Origin: Theobroma cacao
Lineage: Eukaryota > Streptophyta > Magnoliopsida > Malvales > Malvaceae
Direction: 5' to 3'
Assembly (NCBI RefSeq): GCF_000208745.1
Contig: NC_030851.1
Location: forward strand, 14,352,018 to 14,416,017
Length of the DNA stretch: 64,000 bases
Shown here: in pieces, positions 1-13,755 of the stretch
Numbering within the stretch: position 1 is the stretch's first letter
Layout of the letters: the number at the start of each line of letters is the position of its first letter
The notes under the pieces: model-generated
What the model was told of the DNA's origin: nothing
Seen by the model: only the letters and a program-made list of their open reading frames with translations
Databases searched by the model: none
Translations under genes and position numbers: made by a program

Positions 1-946
1 CACCCAATAGCATCTCAATCACCCAAATTGGCATTAATATAATTCCAAAAGCTATTTTCTAACTCAAGTTTAGCTAGTTATTCCTAACTAGCTTCCAATC
101 ACCATTAAGTGGCTATTTATTTCACTACTCTAGTCACCCTAAAAATGAATAAACAACCTCAACAATAAAACACTCACAAATCCCATTGTTAGCCATTATC
201 AACATCTTAAAAAAATCAATCTTAACTTATTACTCACCTTGGGGCTTTTGTAGTTGAAATCCTTTACAAGAACTTTTGAATTATTATAGAGAATTTCTCT
301 CTCTCTTTCTCTAGAACGTCCAGCTAATGAGAGAAAGTGTTAAGGAAGGGCCCTTGAGGGTTATTGAGGTGTAACGATGGAAGAGCATGAAAAACCCTAT
401 GAAAAAGTGGGCAAAACATGAAATTTTGAGCTTTCTATGAGAAGTTATGGAGGATTCAAGGTTTCCTCCCATAGAAAATGAAGAAAATGTGAAATGCAGA
501 GAAGGGCTACGATGAAAAAGAGAAGCTGCTAGAAGTTGCTGGAACTTAGATATTTATGCTTCACGGTAATCCAAATTTTCACTAAATTTATTAAAATGCC
601 TTTAACAGGGTGGCTTTGTCTTCCTCCCATCCTTTGTGCAACGTTTTTACTCTTTTGACACTGAAACAAAGTCCATAATAGTCTAAAAATACTCGAGTTC
701 ATGAAAACATAAAAATTTAGACTCGAGATGCAAAATGACCATTTTGCCCATACTATGGAAATTATCAGTGTTTCTATCTTCTTCGTATATTTTATCATCA
801 TTCATATATTCCTTAGGCCTACTTAGACCTTAATAACATTGGAAAACTACTTCTAGGAGCTCACCATGAGAAATGATGAAATTACCCTTGGTTTGTGTTA
901 TCGCGTCTACTTCTAGTTACGAGTCTATGGAGGTCGTGGTTTCACA
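1..946 (-). mobile_element. G1-type gypsy LTR, minus strand, cut by window edge
   Basis: This is the 5' part, on the minus strand, of a long gypsy LTR related to the copies at 12644-15384 and 34466-37194. Shared marks are the splice-donor-like block seen in reverse near 231-240, the CT-rich stretch near 298-312, the block at 700-760 ending in a run that reads 'aaaatgaccattttgccc', and a terminus of the '..cacaa' type at 946, where the related LTRs end in 'ctcaca'. The other LTR end lies left of the window, so solo LTR and full element cannot be told apart. The five bases after it are ATACG. No coding potential is visible. Confidence 0.7.
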
Positions 947-1773
947 ATACGAGGGTACTAGGTGTCATAGGTGCATAATGGGTTCAAGGTGAAAAAAAAA
1001 CGATAAGCTTAACACTATGTTTTGAAGCCTACTGTTAATTGAATATTGTGAGGAATGATTGTGCAATTGTTGGCAGGTTGGTGAGTGGAATATTGTAAGA
1101 GCATTGAGGTTGCATGCAAGGTCAAATTCACCACAAAGGTAAGGCATGCAATGTGTAGTGTTAATGTGATGTCAAAGGTACGGTTAGAAGCAATTATGAT
1201 AGTTGAAAGCTCGAAAAAATGTAATGTGTGGATATGTGTTGTTGTGAAAGGTTTAAAAGGTTGTGAATGTTGGTACGTATGAATGAATATTAATGTTATG
1301 CTTGGAGGCAATATGTAAATGTGAAGTGTAATGCATGTAAACTTTGAAAATGCTTGATGAAATTATATTTATAATTGCTGCCATATGTGAGGTTATTGGT
1401 GTGAAAATGATAGTTGAACTTGATGAAATCATTGGAAAAGATTAATATGTGTGCTAAAGTTATGAATAAGTTGCCAGTACTTATAATCCTAAGAATTACG
1501 TAAACAAAGGATATGAATAACCGTAGCAAAAATGTGTTAAGATGCAAGTTAGTAGAATGAGGATTCATGATTGAATGAGAAAGAGAAGTGGAAATGATAT
1601 ACACTAAATATATTGAGTTTAATTTTTTGCTAGGAAAGTTTGTCGTGGTGGCGTGCCGGACGAGGTAACGAGTGACCGACAAGTAGAAATAGCTAGATAC
1701 GCACCCAAATCAATAGCGATGAAGCGTCCTGCTATTGTAAGGTGTGTAGGGGGTGTCGATTTCCAAACTTCCA

Positions 1774-1792
1774 TAATATATATATATATATA
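1774..1792. repeat. AT dinucleotide tract
   Basis: A short run of alternating AT/TA just after the donor-like block of the G3 LTR. Similar AT tracts sit in related LTRs at about 29122-29140, 35388-35422, 42462-42480 and 50442-50460. Confidence 0.8.
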
Positions 1793-2344
1793 TGTGATGA
1801 TTTATTTTGAATGCAAATTTATGGAAAGCATGAGCTAGTAGAATCTTAGGTATTTTATGGATGCAAGTTGTTTTGAAAGCTAGCTTGAATATGCCTATAG
1901 ATAATCTATATATGTAAAGTGTTTTAGAAATCGAGAAGTAAGCCTTTTTAGGATGTTTGCATCAAAATTCATGTCTTGTGTTTTTGTCTGATCTACATAG
2001 CTAAATGCTTTTGTTAAGATGATTTAAATACAAGTTTCGAGCACTAGTTTTATTCGACTTTTGTACACGTGTTTATACCATGCCAATTAATGAGAAATGC
2101 AATTTGACGAGTTATCAAACCTTGATTTCAAATGATTTAAAGGAAAAAGTCTCAAAAAACTTGATTTGGTTTTGAAAATGATTTTGACAAATCCAGAGTG
2201 TCGAGAGTAGGCCAGATGTCACTTCGGTTAAGTGTTACCCTTGTGCACAAGTGAGCTCTAGTTAGAGAACCTTTGGGTCACCGATAGGCTATTAGACATA
2301 GCTGGGGCCATGGTTTGTGATATGCATGGAAAGGCCATGAGTTG

Positions 2345-5315
2345 TTATATGTCATGACCCGGTACTCCCCTCGAGCCCTTAACAACCATCGCAACGTCCC
2401 GATAGACATTCATTGCCAAGAATGCCAACTGGAACCTCGCAAGGCTTTAATATAAGTTTTTGTACCTCCCCTGTGAGCAACAGTTGTTAAGAATCATGCT
2501 TTGAGAGACTATAAACTATTTCCAAATCAAAATAATAAAAAAATAATTTTTCTCTTAGAGGGGCATTTTGGTCATTTTTCCTCTAATATCTCGAAACTAG
2601 CTAAGGAAAACACATATTTCATAATCAAAAATAAGTTTAGATGTGTAAAACATTCATTTAAAGCAAAACTATAACTATTTGAATATAATAAAAATATTCT
2701 ATTTTCTTATAAAACAATATTTATAGAGTTCCTGATAAATAATTTTTGTAGCGTAAAAGCTAAATAAATTCATACATATTGTAATACAGATAACCAAAGT
2801 GTAAAATTTAATTTACAGTGACACATGGGCCCACGAACGACCAAAAGTATCAAAAGCGGTAAACCTACAATTTTTTAGGATGCCAGTCCAACTGTAGCCC
2901 TCAACAAAGTGAGCTATCTACCGACTATCCTAAGCTTGAAATGGGTGGAAATGAGGGTGATGAGATTATATAATCCTAGTGAGTAAACAAATACCATCTA
3001 AAATATCTAAAGTTGAGTAAATGGAGACAGGTAAAATAGTTTAACATACTGTAATTCATCACCTTTCAACTCATTTCAACCAAATAAAATCAATTCATAT
3101 AAATTGAGTAATCAACATGGCTTATGAATTTCTTAAAACTTTGGCTCGTGTCAAAATCATTCTCATACTCAGTTATCAGGGATACCTTGGCCGAGAGATA
3201 TCCCAATCGAGTCTGCCTAGGTTGTTAAAAAGTTATGTACGCATAAAAAAAGTTTTTATTTTAAAAACATAGCCGTTCCTTGGCATTGGCTGAGTTCACC
3301 CTCACGTGGTGGTTTAGCGTGAAGTGAACTCTAAAGTGTTAACCTCAAGAGTTATCCATCCTCGCCTTTCATACTGAGGTATGAATATAATAGGGTTCTC
3401 GTGCCCCCTCTAATAGGCTGGTCCACGGAACCCGTCCACTGCAGCAACTAATCAATAACCCACCAATGCAATAAAATTCAACAGCATGACATGACAATTT
3501 TATCATTATCCAGCCTATCAAGGCAAACAATAGTTTATACATTTTCAACACAAATACCAATTCAGCCATTCGTGCCAATATTGCCATAAGCCAATCAATT
3601 AGAACCATAAATTCACAATACATCAAATGGTCTCCAATTACTCTATTTTCAATGCCATCATTCAATTTCAAAGCAATTTATAAAATCATTTCATTTAAAC
3701 ACATTTTGTTTATAAAACATAAAGATTTACTATTTAAACTCATTTTTCATAAAATCACAAAATCAGATAAAAATCACTTTAGATAATTAAGATGATAGTA
3801 AGGTTACTCACTATTTAGGGAGTCGAATTTCGAGTACTCCGATTCTTGATCCTCATGTACTATCTCTTTAGTTTTGCTAGAATGCTCACCACCTAGACAT
3901 AATGCACAATAAGCCATTTACTACATTTGTGCTAAATTGTTATAAAACCAATTCAGACTCTATACTAATGCATGAAATGGGATGTAAATTGTTTGGATTA
4001 TCGTCTAAACACGGTGTTCTACACAAATTCAATTGTGTACCTAAATAAAACGGTATTGGCCTAATTCGATCTATCACCTGATTAATTACCTAATATGTCC
4101 AATTCAACTCCCAATAATTCCATTTTTCTCCCAATACTCCAAATCATCAAACACAAATTAAATAACTTGAAATATGACAAAATTATCTTCACATTTTTTC
4201 TTGGAAAATTCGGCCATGGTGGGTGCATCAACACTATAATTTTTCAAGCTTGATTCTCACACCATAAATCACTAATTCGTAGCCAAATCACTTGAAATAA
4301 AATCAAAATCATTCTCAATATTCCACATGGAGAATTCGGCCAATGATCGGTGATGAAAGAACGTGAATTTTTCTTGCTTGATTTTCATGCTACACATCAC
4401 TAATCAACTAAAAACACTAAAATATCTCAAAATTTAACCAAATAAATCATCAAATCTTCTCTCTCTAAATTCGGTCAGCCATGAATGCTTCATGATATCT
4501 TGTGATTCAACCATGGAAAATGCAAAAGAATGCATGGGAAAGGTAGATCACAAGTCAAAATCAAGAAATTTTACCTTTGATTGCTTGATTCCTTGAAATC
4601 CACCAATTTTCTCTTGAATTTTCACCCTAGGGTTCTTGTTCATTCTTTTCTTCCTTTGTTCTTACTTTGGCCGGCATATGAAGAGAAATGGGCTGATTTT
4701 GTGCTGATTTTAAGCCAAATAATAAATGGATGAAAATTTGACACATATCACCATTCCATTGGTCCATATGTCATACTCACCCATTAAGCAATCTCTCTCC
4801 ACCACTTAAATTTCCTCAATTATCCATGATAATATTGGGTAAAATCCATGTGCTGAACAAGTGTTGGGTGGTGTAAAATTATAATTTTGCCCATGGGGTA
4901 ACAAAATGACTATTTTACCCCTATGCTCGAAAAATGCCGAAATTAAAATTCTTCACTTCTCAAACTCAAATTATGTTCTAAATAGTCAATCTTGATCAAA
5001 AACGTTTTCCAACATTCCAATTTTAACCTCAGGTGGCAAAATGACCATTTTACCCCTAGGTCATGAAAATTCCAATTTGACTCCAAATCGGTCATCGAAT
5101 TCTGAATCACCATTTTAAGTCATTCTGGGGTTTTAAATTCTCAATTTCATCTCAAAATCTCTATTTGGACTAGTTCGAGGCTTAATTCAACTTAATTATA
5201 CCATTTGGTACATTACCGTCCTTTAACGATTTTCAAGGTACCCAAGTAAGCAAACATGCATTCTTATGTAGGAATGGCATAATAAACATATTGTAGAGCT
5301 GGGCTTGACATTATA
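2345..5315 (-). mobile_element. G2 gypsy solo LTR with TTATA target duplication
   Basis: The LTR itself is 2350-5310 (2961 bp), minus strand, starting 'tgtcatgacccggtactccc' and ending 'gggcttgaca'. TTATA stands directly on both sides (2345-2349 and 5311-5315), and removing the LTR plus one copy joins the G3 host sequence smoothly. It closely resembles the 3' LTR of the G2 element at 59645-62581, including the segments around 3480-3680 and 4480-4600. No internal region, primer site or pol sequence is present, so this is a solo LTR, presumably left by LTR-LTR recombination. The ORFs inside it are not protein genes. Confidence 0.92.
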
Positions 5316-6293
5316 TGTGGCTAGGCCACAAGTGTTATTTGCAGTTGCAACCACTTGATTCTCAGATGTCAGCCAACATCATTGAGACTACCATGGCATG
5401 TGGGAATCCGGTGGAAGTGGTGCTCCCGGATTGTTATTACGTGGAAGTGGGTCCACGTGCTAGTATTATACTTTCCTACTCGAGAGCCTTGTGAGCTTTT
5501 TGACGTATACTCTTTTGCATGGTGGAGAGTTAAGATTTTCTCTGCAACTCCCCTTATTTGAATAAAAGCTTTCAGTGCTTATTTGATGATCATGAGCTGA
5601 TTTATGTTGCTTTATAAATTGATTACTTTACTTGCCACACAACTTGGGAGCGTGCATACTTTTATACCGTCTCTCGTATTTTGACAGTAAGTGATTTTTT
5701 CTATGATTGAACTTGATTTTGCTACACTTGTTTTCAGTATCATTTTGCCAAGTGAAATATTGCACGATGATTTGACGACACCATTTTTACAAGGCACAAA
5801 CACTTTATTTGTGATTTGATTTTTCTAAGATTATTACTTTTATTCTAGTTTTATCATTCAAAAGATCTTCTTTATGCTTGTTTTCCATCTACTCCCTACT
5901 CACGGAGCCGATGATCACTAAGTTTGTGAGACTCACCCCTTTATTTCCCTTTTGCAGATAATGTTCGACCTATCGTGTGTTCATCGGCACCTGTTATCTA
6001 CTGCGGATAGGTAAAGGCATCTTGTAGCACTTTATTCTGAGTCACTCCGCTGCTGGAGGTCGAGTCGTTCGTAGTATAATGTATTTGTAAGTAGTGTCAG
6101 TGTAAGTGTACAATTGAATAATTATAGACTATAATGTAATCTTTATGGGTATGGTGAATAAAGGTTAAGATGGTTTATTACGATTATGTTTAATCCTTAT
6201 TACAAAGAGATATATGGATCAAATAGTTTCACAAATTGATGGCATAACAACCAAAGATTCAACTAAGGCTTGTTTGGGATTTGGTGGGTTCTC

Positions 6294-9171
6294 CCATATG
6301 TCACGACCTGGAACCCCCCTCGAGCCCATGACAATCGCCGTGGCGTCCCAATTGACACTCATTACCCGAAATGCCAATCAGAACCCCGCAAGGCTTAGGT
6401 ATCAGTTTCTTGCCTTTCTTGTGAGCAAACGTTGTTAAACATTCCGTTTTAAACAATTACTAGTCATTTCCGACTCAAGTAAATCAAAAGACAAAATTTA
6501 TTTTATTTATTTATTTTTTTAAAAGGATTTATAGATAAATATTACTATTCAAAATATTGATTAAAATATAGCATTTTTATATAAAACAATATTTATAGAA
6601 ACACGTGTAAGTAATCTTTTGTAACGTGAAAGTAAAATAAATTCATACATACAATAATTTACAAAGTTAAAATGTACAATAATAATTACAATGACAAGTG
6701 GCCCATAAATACACCAAGTGTTGGTGACAGTAATCTACTATTTGTGAGATAGAAGGGTCAACTGGAATCTTAGACAAAATCGAGTATCTACAAGCTACCA
6801 CAAGCCTGAAATATTTGGAAAGGAGGTGGGTGAGATTTTGCAATCCTAATGAGTAAACAAACATTATTATAAATATCTAAAGGCGAGTAAAATGGAGGCA
6901 AGTTTAAACAACAAATCACAAACCATTTCATAAGGTTTTTAATTTATTTCTTAAACCATAAAATATTTGTAATTTACCAAAACAATTGTTAAGGCTTATG
7001 ACTTTTATTAGAAATAGGGCTCAAGCCAAAAACTAGTCCTTGGGGATACCTTGGCCGAGGCATCTAACCGAGTCTGCCAAGGTTGTTAAGATATTTACAT
7101 GTTAAACACATGTTAGTTTTGAAAACAAGCCGTTCCTTGGCGTTGGCCGAGTTACACATTCACGTGGGGGTTCGACGTGAAGTGAGCTCTAACACTACCC
7201 CGGGAGTTACCCTCCTCGCCTCTACAATCGGAGTAACTATGCAACCGGGTTTATCGTACCCCTCTAATAGGCAGTCTACGGAAACCCGTCACTGTAGTGA
7301 CTAAACCCACCAATTTTAATAAAATTTCGATAGTATAACGTGGCTTTTATTTATTTATCCAGCCTGCATAGTAAAAGACAGCTTACATAAATTTCCAATG
7401 CAATTATAAAATATAGCCACATATACTCATATATCATAAGCCATTCATAGGAAAATATATTTTTCAAGACAATTGGCAGCCTCCAATTACTCAATTTCAT
7501 GATCAAAAGTTTCTTATTTCAGATAATTAACACAATATATTTATTTGTCACATTTATTTCTAAAACATCAAAAGTCCCATTTTAATCTCATTTTCGTTTC
7601 ATAAAATACATAAAGAGCATTTAAAAATAAACTCTAGATAATTTACAATAATAATAGGTTTACCCACAGTTTGTACAAATTAAATGCTTTCTAGGTGCCC
7701 CGATCACTGTTCGTTGGTTACGATTTCCTTGCCTTTACCGGAAGGCTCTCCTCCTAGACACATTGCAAAAATTACACAATTCACCACCTTGATGCTAAAT
7801 CACTATATAATTGACTTAAATCCTATAGTAATGCATGGTATGAAATGCAATAGCCTAAAACGGCTTAAACGCGGTATTAATTTATTTTTGGCACTTTACT
7901 CGATAAATTGCTAACGCGCTCCATTTTAGCTCTAAATTGTCTCAATTTCTCTCCAACATTTCTAACTATTAAATCTCAGCCAATAACCCTCTAAAATCAC
8001 CAAAATCAGTTCACTTTCCTCCTTGGAAAATTTGGTCAAAAATGGGACGTTAACTCGGTTAATTTTCCACTTTGTTTTCTATCACATTTAACCATTTTTC
8101 ATCATTTTCTCTTCATTTCTCTTAGAATAAAAATCAGTTCATCATCATTGTACATCACTGAATATTCGGCCAAGGGTGGGTATTGTGAGAATTTCATGCT
8201 TTATTGCCCTATTTGATTTCTATACACATTTAACTAACTAAAACTACTAATGTAACTAAGAATCAAAACATAAAAATTTCAAAATCCTTCCCCTTGAAAT
8301 TCGGCCAGCCCTTGGTATCACTTTTTGATCTCTCTCCACAGGCATGCTAAATGGAAACAAAGGCATAGGAAAGGTAGAAATCAAGCTAAAGTCGAAAAAT
8401 CTTACAATTAGATGCGTAAACGAACGAAAAACACGAATTCCCCTTTGAATTTTCTAGGTTTCCTTTGGTTTTTCTCTTTTCTTCCTTTCCTCTCTATTTT
8501 CTCTCTTTTTTTCTCCTTATGGCCGACCATCACCTGATGTGGGGTTTAAATGGGCTGATTTTCCTTTAAAATAATATTAAATCATTAAAAAGTGCCATAT
8601 ATCACTTTCCCATTGGCTCGTTTTTAAAATTTCGTCCTTTAAACTTTAATTTTTTCAACACTTAAAATACCATAGTTATTCATACCAAAAATAAATATAT
8701 CCTATGATTTTGACAAGTTTTGGGTGGTGAAAATTATAGTTTTACCCCGAGGTGACAAAATTACCGTTTTGCCCCTATGTTTCGAAAATTATCGGAATTG
8801 AAATTTTTCACTTCCTATCATTAAATTATATTCCAAATACTTAATCTTGGTCAAAAATTTCACTCTATGATCAAATTATTATCTTAGGTGGCAAAATGAT
8901 GATTTTGCCCCTAAGCATCAAAATTTTCAATTTTTCCCCAAATGAACCCTCAAACTCCGAACAATCATTTTTAGTCATTCTTGGACTGTAAAATATTAAA
9001 TTTCATCCTACGATTCCTATTTGAACTACTTCGAGGTTAAATCAACTCAAGTGTACCGTTAGGTATAATATCGGGTTTCATCTATTCTTAGGGGCTTTTC
9101 TAGCGTAATAACATGCTACTCAATGTATGTATGTCATGACATGTGTTTATAGGGTCAGATTTTACACCGTA
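6294..9171 (-). mobile_element. G2-related gypsy solo LTR, older copy
   Basis: The LTR is 6299-9166 (2868 bp) on the minus strand, starting 'tgtcacgacctggaaccccc'. It follows the same order of blocks as the copy at 2350-5310: 'cgcaaggctt' near the start, 'ccttggccgag' in the middle, 'tttgcccct' near the end, but it is more diverged. Flanking pentamers are CCATA (6294-6298) and CCGTA (9167-9171), a target duplication with one mismatch. Its end 'attttaca' has drifted from 'gcttgaca'. No internal region is present. Confidence 0.85.
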
Positions 9172-9211
9172 AGTCTTAGACGCTGGTAATGATCGAGGAA
9201 CAGCCGTTACA

Positions 9212-12200
9212 GAATACATGTAAGAAATGCCCACTTGATGGTAATAACTAGTTCATTCATATATATACATAGAAAAACAATATGAGTGCATTCATGTAAT
9301 AAAATCCCTTAAAATATACTAATTTCGAAATTCGTTAATTCGGTTAACCAACTTCAAAGAATTTTAACCAAATTGAATCGACTTAACTGAACCTTTCAAC
9401 TGATTTAACTAAAATCCATCAAATTAACTGAATTAAATTGATCGAATTTGTTAGTTAGTTTGGTTAATTCGAATTTGATCGAATTTTGCTCACCCTTAAT
9501 TTAAGTTTAATTTTAAATTGTGCCTTTTGGGCTTTTAAAGCCTAAAGCTTGCTAGGCCACCATGTAAAGAAAAAAAAAAGAAAAAAAGTTGTGGTAGCCG
9601 CTTGACAAATTGCGATGGTAGCTAGCCAGCTCCCCCATTTTTCGTGCTATCTCTTTTCAAAGTGAACAAAAGGCAATTGTTAGTTGCCCAAAATTTTTGC
9701 TGTTCTCATTCACCAAGGCCGCATGGCCATTTTTTTCTTCCTGTTTGCTTCTATAAAGAAGAAAACGAGGTATGGGCATTAAATGCTTTGTGAGGCAATT
9801 GGATTTGGTGATCAATAAGTCTCTACCAACCACAAATTTAAGAATATCTAGGATTTGGACCCATCCTTTCATTATAACAAGTAGAAAGGGACACTACAAT
9901 ATTTTCTACCTCTAGTTGCAAAAAAAAATTGTAGCCATAGGTGAAAAATTGGTTGCATTTGGTTAAAGCTACATTTAAAAAAGTATAACCTTAGCCAATG
10001 TATGGAAGAGTTTAGCTACTTTTTTTAAGAGATTTTGGAGCAAAATTAATATGCAGTCATATACTATATGGCTGCACTCTAAAATGTATGGTAGCGTTCA
10101 AAATATGTAGTTAAAAAGTGTATTATAACAACATATACTACATTTCAATATGCTACAAAAAGGTGCAAACTTTATAAAATTTACAACAACCTATAACGTA
10201 TAAACCATGCAAATTTTACAAAATTTACAATAAATATTGATCATCAAAGTAATTATTAAGTAAAATTACAATTCCTTATATAATGTGTACATATTAGTTC
10301 CAAATTGTCTTTACACAAAGTTTAAGTAGAATCCCTAAATAGTTTTCTGGCATGTGGATAGGAATATATAGTAGAAAAGGCTTTACTTGGTACTCTGCAA
10401 GTTACAATATTAATCATTACTTTAGCTCTTTTAGTCTAGTTGGATGTTTAAAGGAAAATATGTATATTGACACAAGATATTTCAAAAATCCAATATCATG
10501 ATGAAACAAAGACATGAAAATAAAACAAGATGGAATTCAACACTTACTGGCTGAATTTCAATTTTTTAATTTGAACTTAGATAAAATCTCATTCATAATA
10601 GTGAACTCAGATAAATTCAACACTTTAACACAGATTGCATATATATATATATATGAAAAGAATACTGAAATGGGAATCATTGAATTTCCATTAATAAAAA
10701 TAAAAAAAACCAAGAAAAATAACTTGGTACTATTCTAAGAAAGAAAAAAGGATCAGCTTTTACATATCATTCATGCATATCTTGATTTTGTGCAAAGCCT
10801 TGTTCAAAATATCAGTGAATTCCTAGATTTTTATAGTAATTTTGTTTGCATTCTCCTTTCTTGATTGTTTTAATTAGTTATTGATCTAAGAATTAAGCCT
10901 TTAAGTTTAGGTAGCATTGCAAAAACAAAAAAAAGAAACTTGATTTAGGGAAGTACTAAACAAGATTCAAAATTCATACATGTAAGTTGCCCTAACTAGA
11001 TGTTTACGAAGAACTACCACATTAGAAAATTGACCTTAAGACTCGATTTCTTGATCTTTATTCACAATTGGTGCTTAAATCAATAAACACTACAAAAACT
11101 AAGGGTTTTACTGATGAAAACTTCCTTTGGTAAAGCGTTATAATCCGTTGATAATATGATACATCGATGGATTTACCGACGAAATAATCTATTGGCGTGT
11201 GGTCAAAAATAGCCTTTTCTGTAATGTTCATTTCCTTAATGACAAAATAATCTGTCGAAATATTCTCCGACGGCCATTTGTTAGGAAAGTAGCCAATTTT
11301 TCGATTGGAGGAGTGGTTAGTGATACAATTATTTTGTTGATAAACTACCAATGGAATATATTGACAGAATAGCCAATAGATTGTACGTAAACCTTATTAG
11401 CATATTTTGTAGGTAAAAAGTATGAATTCATCAGTAATAACATAAATTCCATCAATAATTATATTTTTTTAATTTTAAAACATAATTATGATAAAAAATT
11501 GAAAACTACATGAATACAAATATGTAAAAAAATAATTTTAAATATTATAAATATGTAAAAATCTATTTTTTTAATTAATAAAAACATGAATACAAATTGT
11601 ATTATTTTTATTAAAATCAATTACAAATAAAAGTAAAAAACATACAAGTATATGAAAAATAAAATTAATAAATAAATACAAATCTATTTACTAGGCATCA
11701 TCATTTTGTTATGAAGGCTTGCCGATTGCTTTGGTTAAGATTCGACATGGACTACTGACCACATCACGCAACTGAGGATTTTGTAGACGTTAAACTCCAA
11801 GTTCATTAAACATTAAATGTTCCTATGTTTATAGTATTAGTATGTATGGCACCTACCTAGTTGCTTGAAAATCTTCTAGTGATTAGATATTCTATATTTA
11901 ACCCCCTTGGTCTTTTCAACATAATTATATTTGATAAGGGAGGTTCAGAGATAGAATACCCAATTAGCTGACAAGAAAGATCAACAATCGACTCAGGAGG
12001 TGATCTTACATACTAATACTATGAGAACATAAGCAATCTTACATTTGTAGTTTTTGTTTGTTTTTCAGTCAAAGATTTCAATACCGGTAGCTCATATATT
12101 TTATGGACTTGACTTACCTACTTGAGATTATTAGGGAATTCATAGTGTGCTCAACCTTTACTTACTACATTATGCTGAGTAATTCGATCAAGTCCATTGA

Positions 12201-12352
12201 ATTTACGACTAACAGATTGTATTGTACTCCCTAAGCAAAAGCTCAAATATTCCATGGACTTGACCAATGTGCCCAATGCCAACAACTCTTACATTACAAG
12301 AAATATTTTAATGCTGATAGCTCGTATATTTTATGGACTTGACCAACTGACC
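9212..12352. other. Decayed non-coding DNA left of element C
   Basis: I see no gene here. About 9320-9490 is low-complexity sequence with repeated 'ggttaattcg' and 'aaccaaattgaat' words. 9890-10150 starts 'cactacaat' and repeats 'gtagc' words, possibly a worn transposon end. 11089-11400 looks like a CACTA end. 11460-11690 is very AT-rich. 12081-12115, 12241-12264 and 12311-12345 carry three imperfect copies of a unit around 'tattttatggacttgac'. The ORF-sized stretches have repetitive or simple translations. Confidence 0.6.
11089..11400 (+). mobile_element. CACTA-like (EnSpm) transposon end, fragment
   Basis: The stretch opens with 'cactacaaaaact', the typical terminus of plant CACTA elements. 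It continues with short repeated subterminal words around 'ccgacgaaat', 'ctccgacgg' and 'catcgatgg', which resemble the CCGACGG-type subterminal repeats of that superfamily. The matching opposite end (ending 'tagtg') was not found nearby, nor any transposase, so this is a fragment or one end of an element with a lost partner. Confidence 0.5.
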
Positions 12353-13279
12353 TGTTAGCTTTACAATTGACCATTTTTTGAAATGACAAAATCAAATGAT
12401 CAAAATACAAGTCTTAAAGTGTTTTTGAACACCATAAAACCCCTTTAGCATTTGCAAGAAAAATGGATACCGATGGGTATAAGTTTAAAGCTCAAAATAC
12501 CTTAGAAAATGTCACACAACACTAAGGTATTGAGACATTTTGGGTAAGTATCGAGACCTTAAGCTTAAAATGCCTCAAAAACAACCTCAAGAAGCAAAAG
12601 TATCAAGACATTGCCTCAGATTCGAGAAGACAAGTACTAGTGTTGTCACGACCCAAATTCCGGGCCATGACCGACGCAAGGGCCTAATAGACGTAGTCCA
12701 TTAAGCCCGAGCAAGCCTATCGATCTATCCCACTCATCAAATATTGTTAAGTCACAATTTATAACTTTAAATCAAAATATTGATAGACATTGCCAACTGG
12801 TATTGGCATTACTCATTTAAAATATACATACATTATCTACAACATGTATCTTAATAATTTACATCAAGTTTGTCTATACATCAAAAAAAAGACTCGATTT
12901 CCAACGGAGGGACTCGGACGAATATACAGCTACTGAATGCCGAGACACCTACCAAAATATGGATACAAGTCTACAAGGACACCTTGTCCTAGTTACCGGC
13001 TGCCTCGTGATCTGAAAGCATGAAGTTGAAAATGGTGAGTATAAACCTAGTGAGTGAACAAGAAAGGTAACAAGCATACCATAAGGAATCTTTAATGAAA
13101 TCATGATGCATTCTTTTTCAAAACAATGCAATTTGTTTCTATTCTTATTAAAAGAAACCCCTCATCAAGCCCTTAAATGATTAATCATTTGAAAATCATG
13201 AACCCATACATAATGAACCATTTGAAGAATGAAAGCTTCAATATTACACAAGCAAGTCAAATACGACAACGAATCTTTG

Positions 13280-13755
13280 CTGTAGCGGAAAGGCATTCTC
13301 ACTAAACGAGGGTTTCTCAACTGGTCAAGGGTTTCTCACTAAACCTCCCCATTTTAAACTTAACTCATTTAATCATTAATGTTGGAAGTCCATGCTTCTA
13401 TATGGTAGCAAAGAAGTGAAAGATAAGGTAGCAATTGGATAAGATAGGAGACCAAAATAGAAGGTTTTTCGCTGTAGCGAGATTCTTTCTCGCTGTGGAG
13501 AAATTGTAACCCAAAAACAGAAGGTTTCTCGCTGCAGCGAGATTCTTTTTCGCTACAGCGAAATTTCACTAATGAAACAGAGAGTTTTTCGCTACAGAGA
13601 GATCCCTTTTCTGCTGCAGCGAGAAGCTACGGTGACTATCTTGTTGCAGCGAAATACATTCTCTCTGCAGTGAGAACCAATTCTAATGAAGGTTCTCAAA
13701 CCCGAGAGTTTCTCGCTGCAGCTAGGATGAATTTCGCTGCAGCGAAAACAGAGCA
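13280..13755. repeat. Cluster of short palindromes around tcgctgcagcga
   Basis: About ten variants of the perfect 12-base palindrome 'tcgctgcagcga', often extended to 'tctcgctgcagcgaga', lie at irregular spacing. The same cluster occurs at the equivalent place in the G1 LTRs at 29310-29650, 35100-35215 and 42655-42755, so it belongs to the LTR rather than to the insertion site. Confidence 0.8.

Larger units (their letters stand above)
947..9211 (+). mobile_element. G3 gypsy-type LTR, plus strand, split by two solo LTRs
   Basis: The host sequence of 947-2349, 5316-6298 and 9172-9211 reads as one LTR once the two minus-strand insertions are removed. Around 1738-1762 it carries the donor-like block 'ggtgtgtagggggtgtcgat' also found in the G1 LTR. 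Around 5880-6080 it carries the later block of that LTR: a pyrimidine tract ending in 'cccttttgcag', then an 'actccgctgctggaggtcgag' type sequence. The last segment ends 'ccgttaca' at 9211, matching the end of related LTRs. The start is not fixed: no clear TG terminus is visible near 947. The short ORFs in it are not conserved proteins. Confidence 0.5.

Noticed and set aside
11058..11351. 97-codon minus-strand ORF
   Set aside because: It covers the subterminal repeats of the CACTA-like end and has no recognisable protein motif.
13280..13755. CRISPR-like array
   Set aside because: Repeats are short, diverged and irregularly spaced palindromes within a plant LTR.
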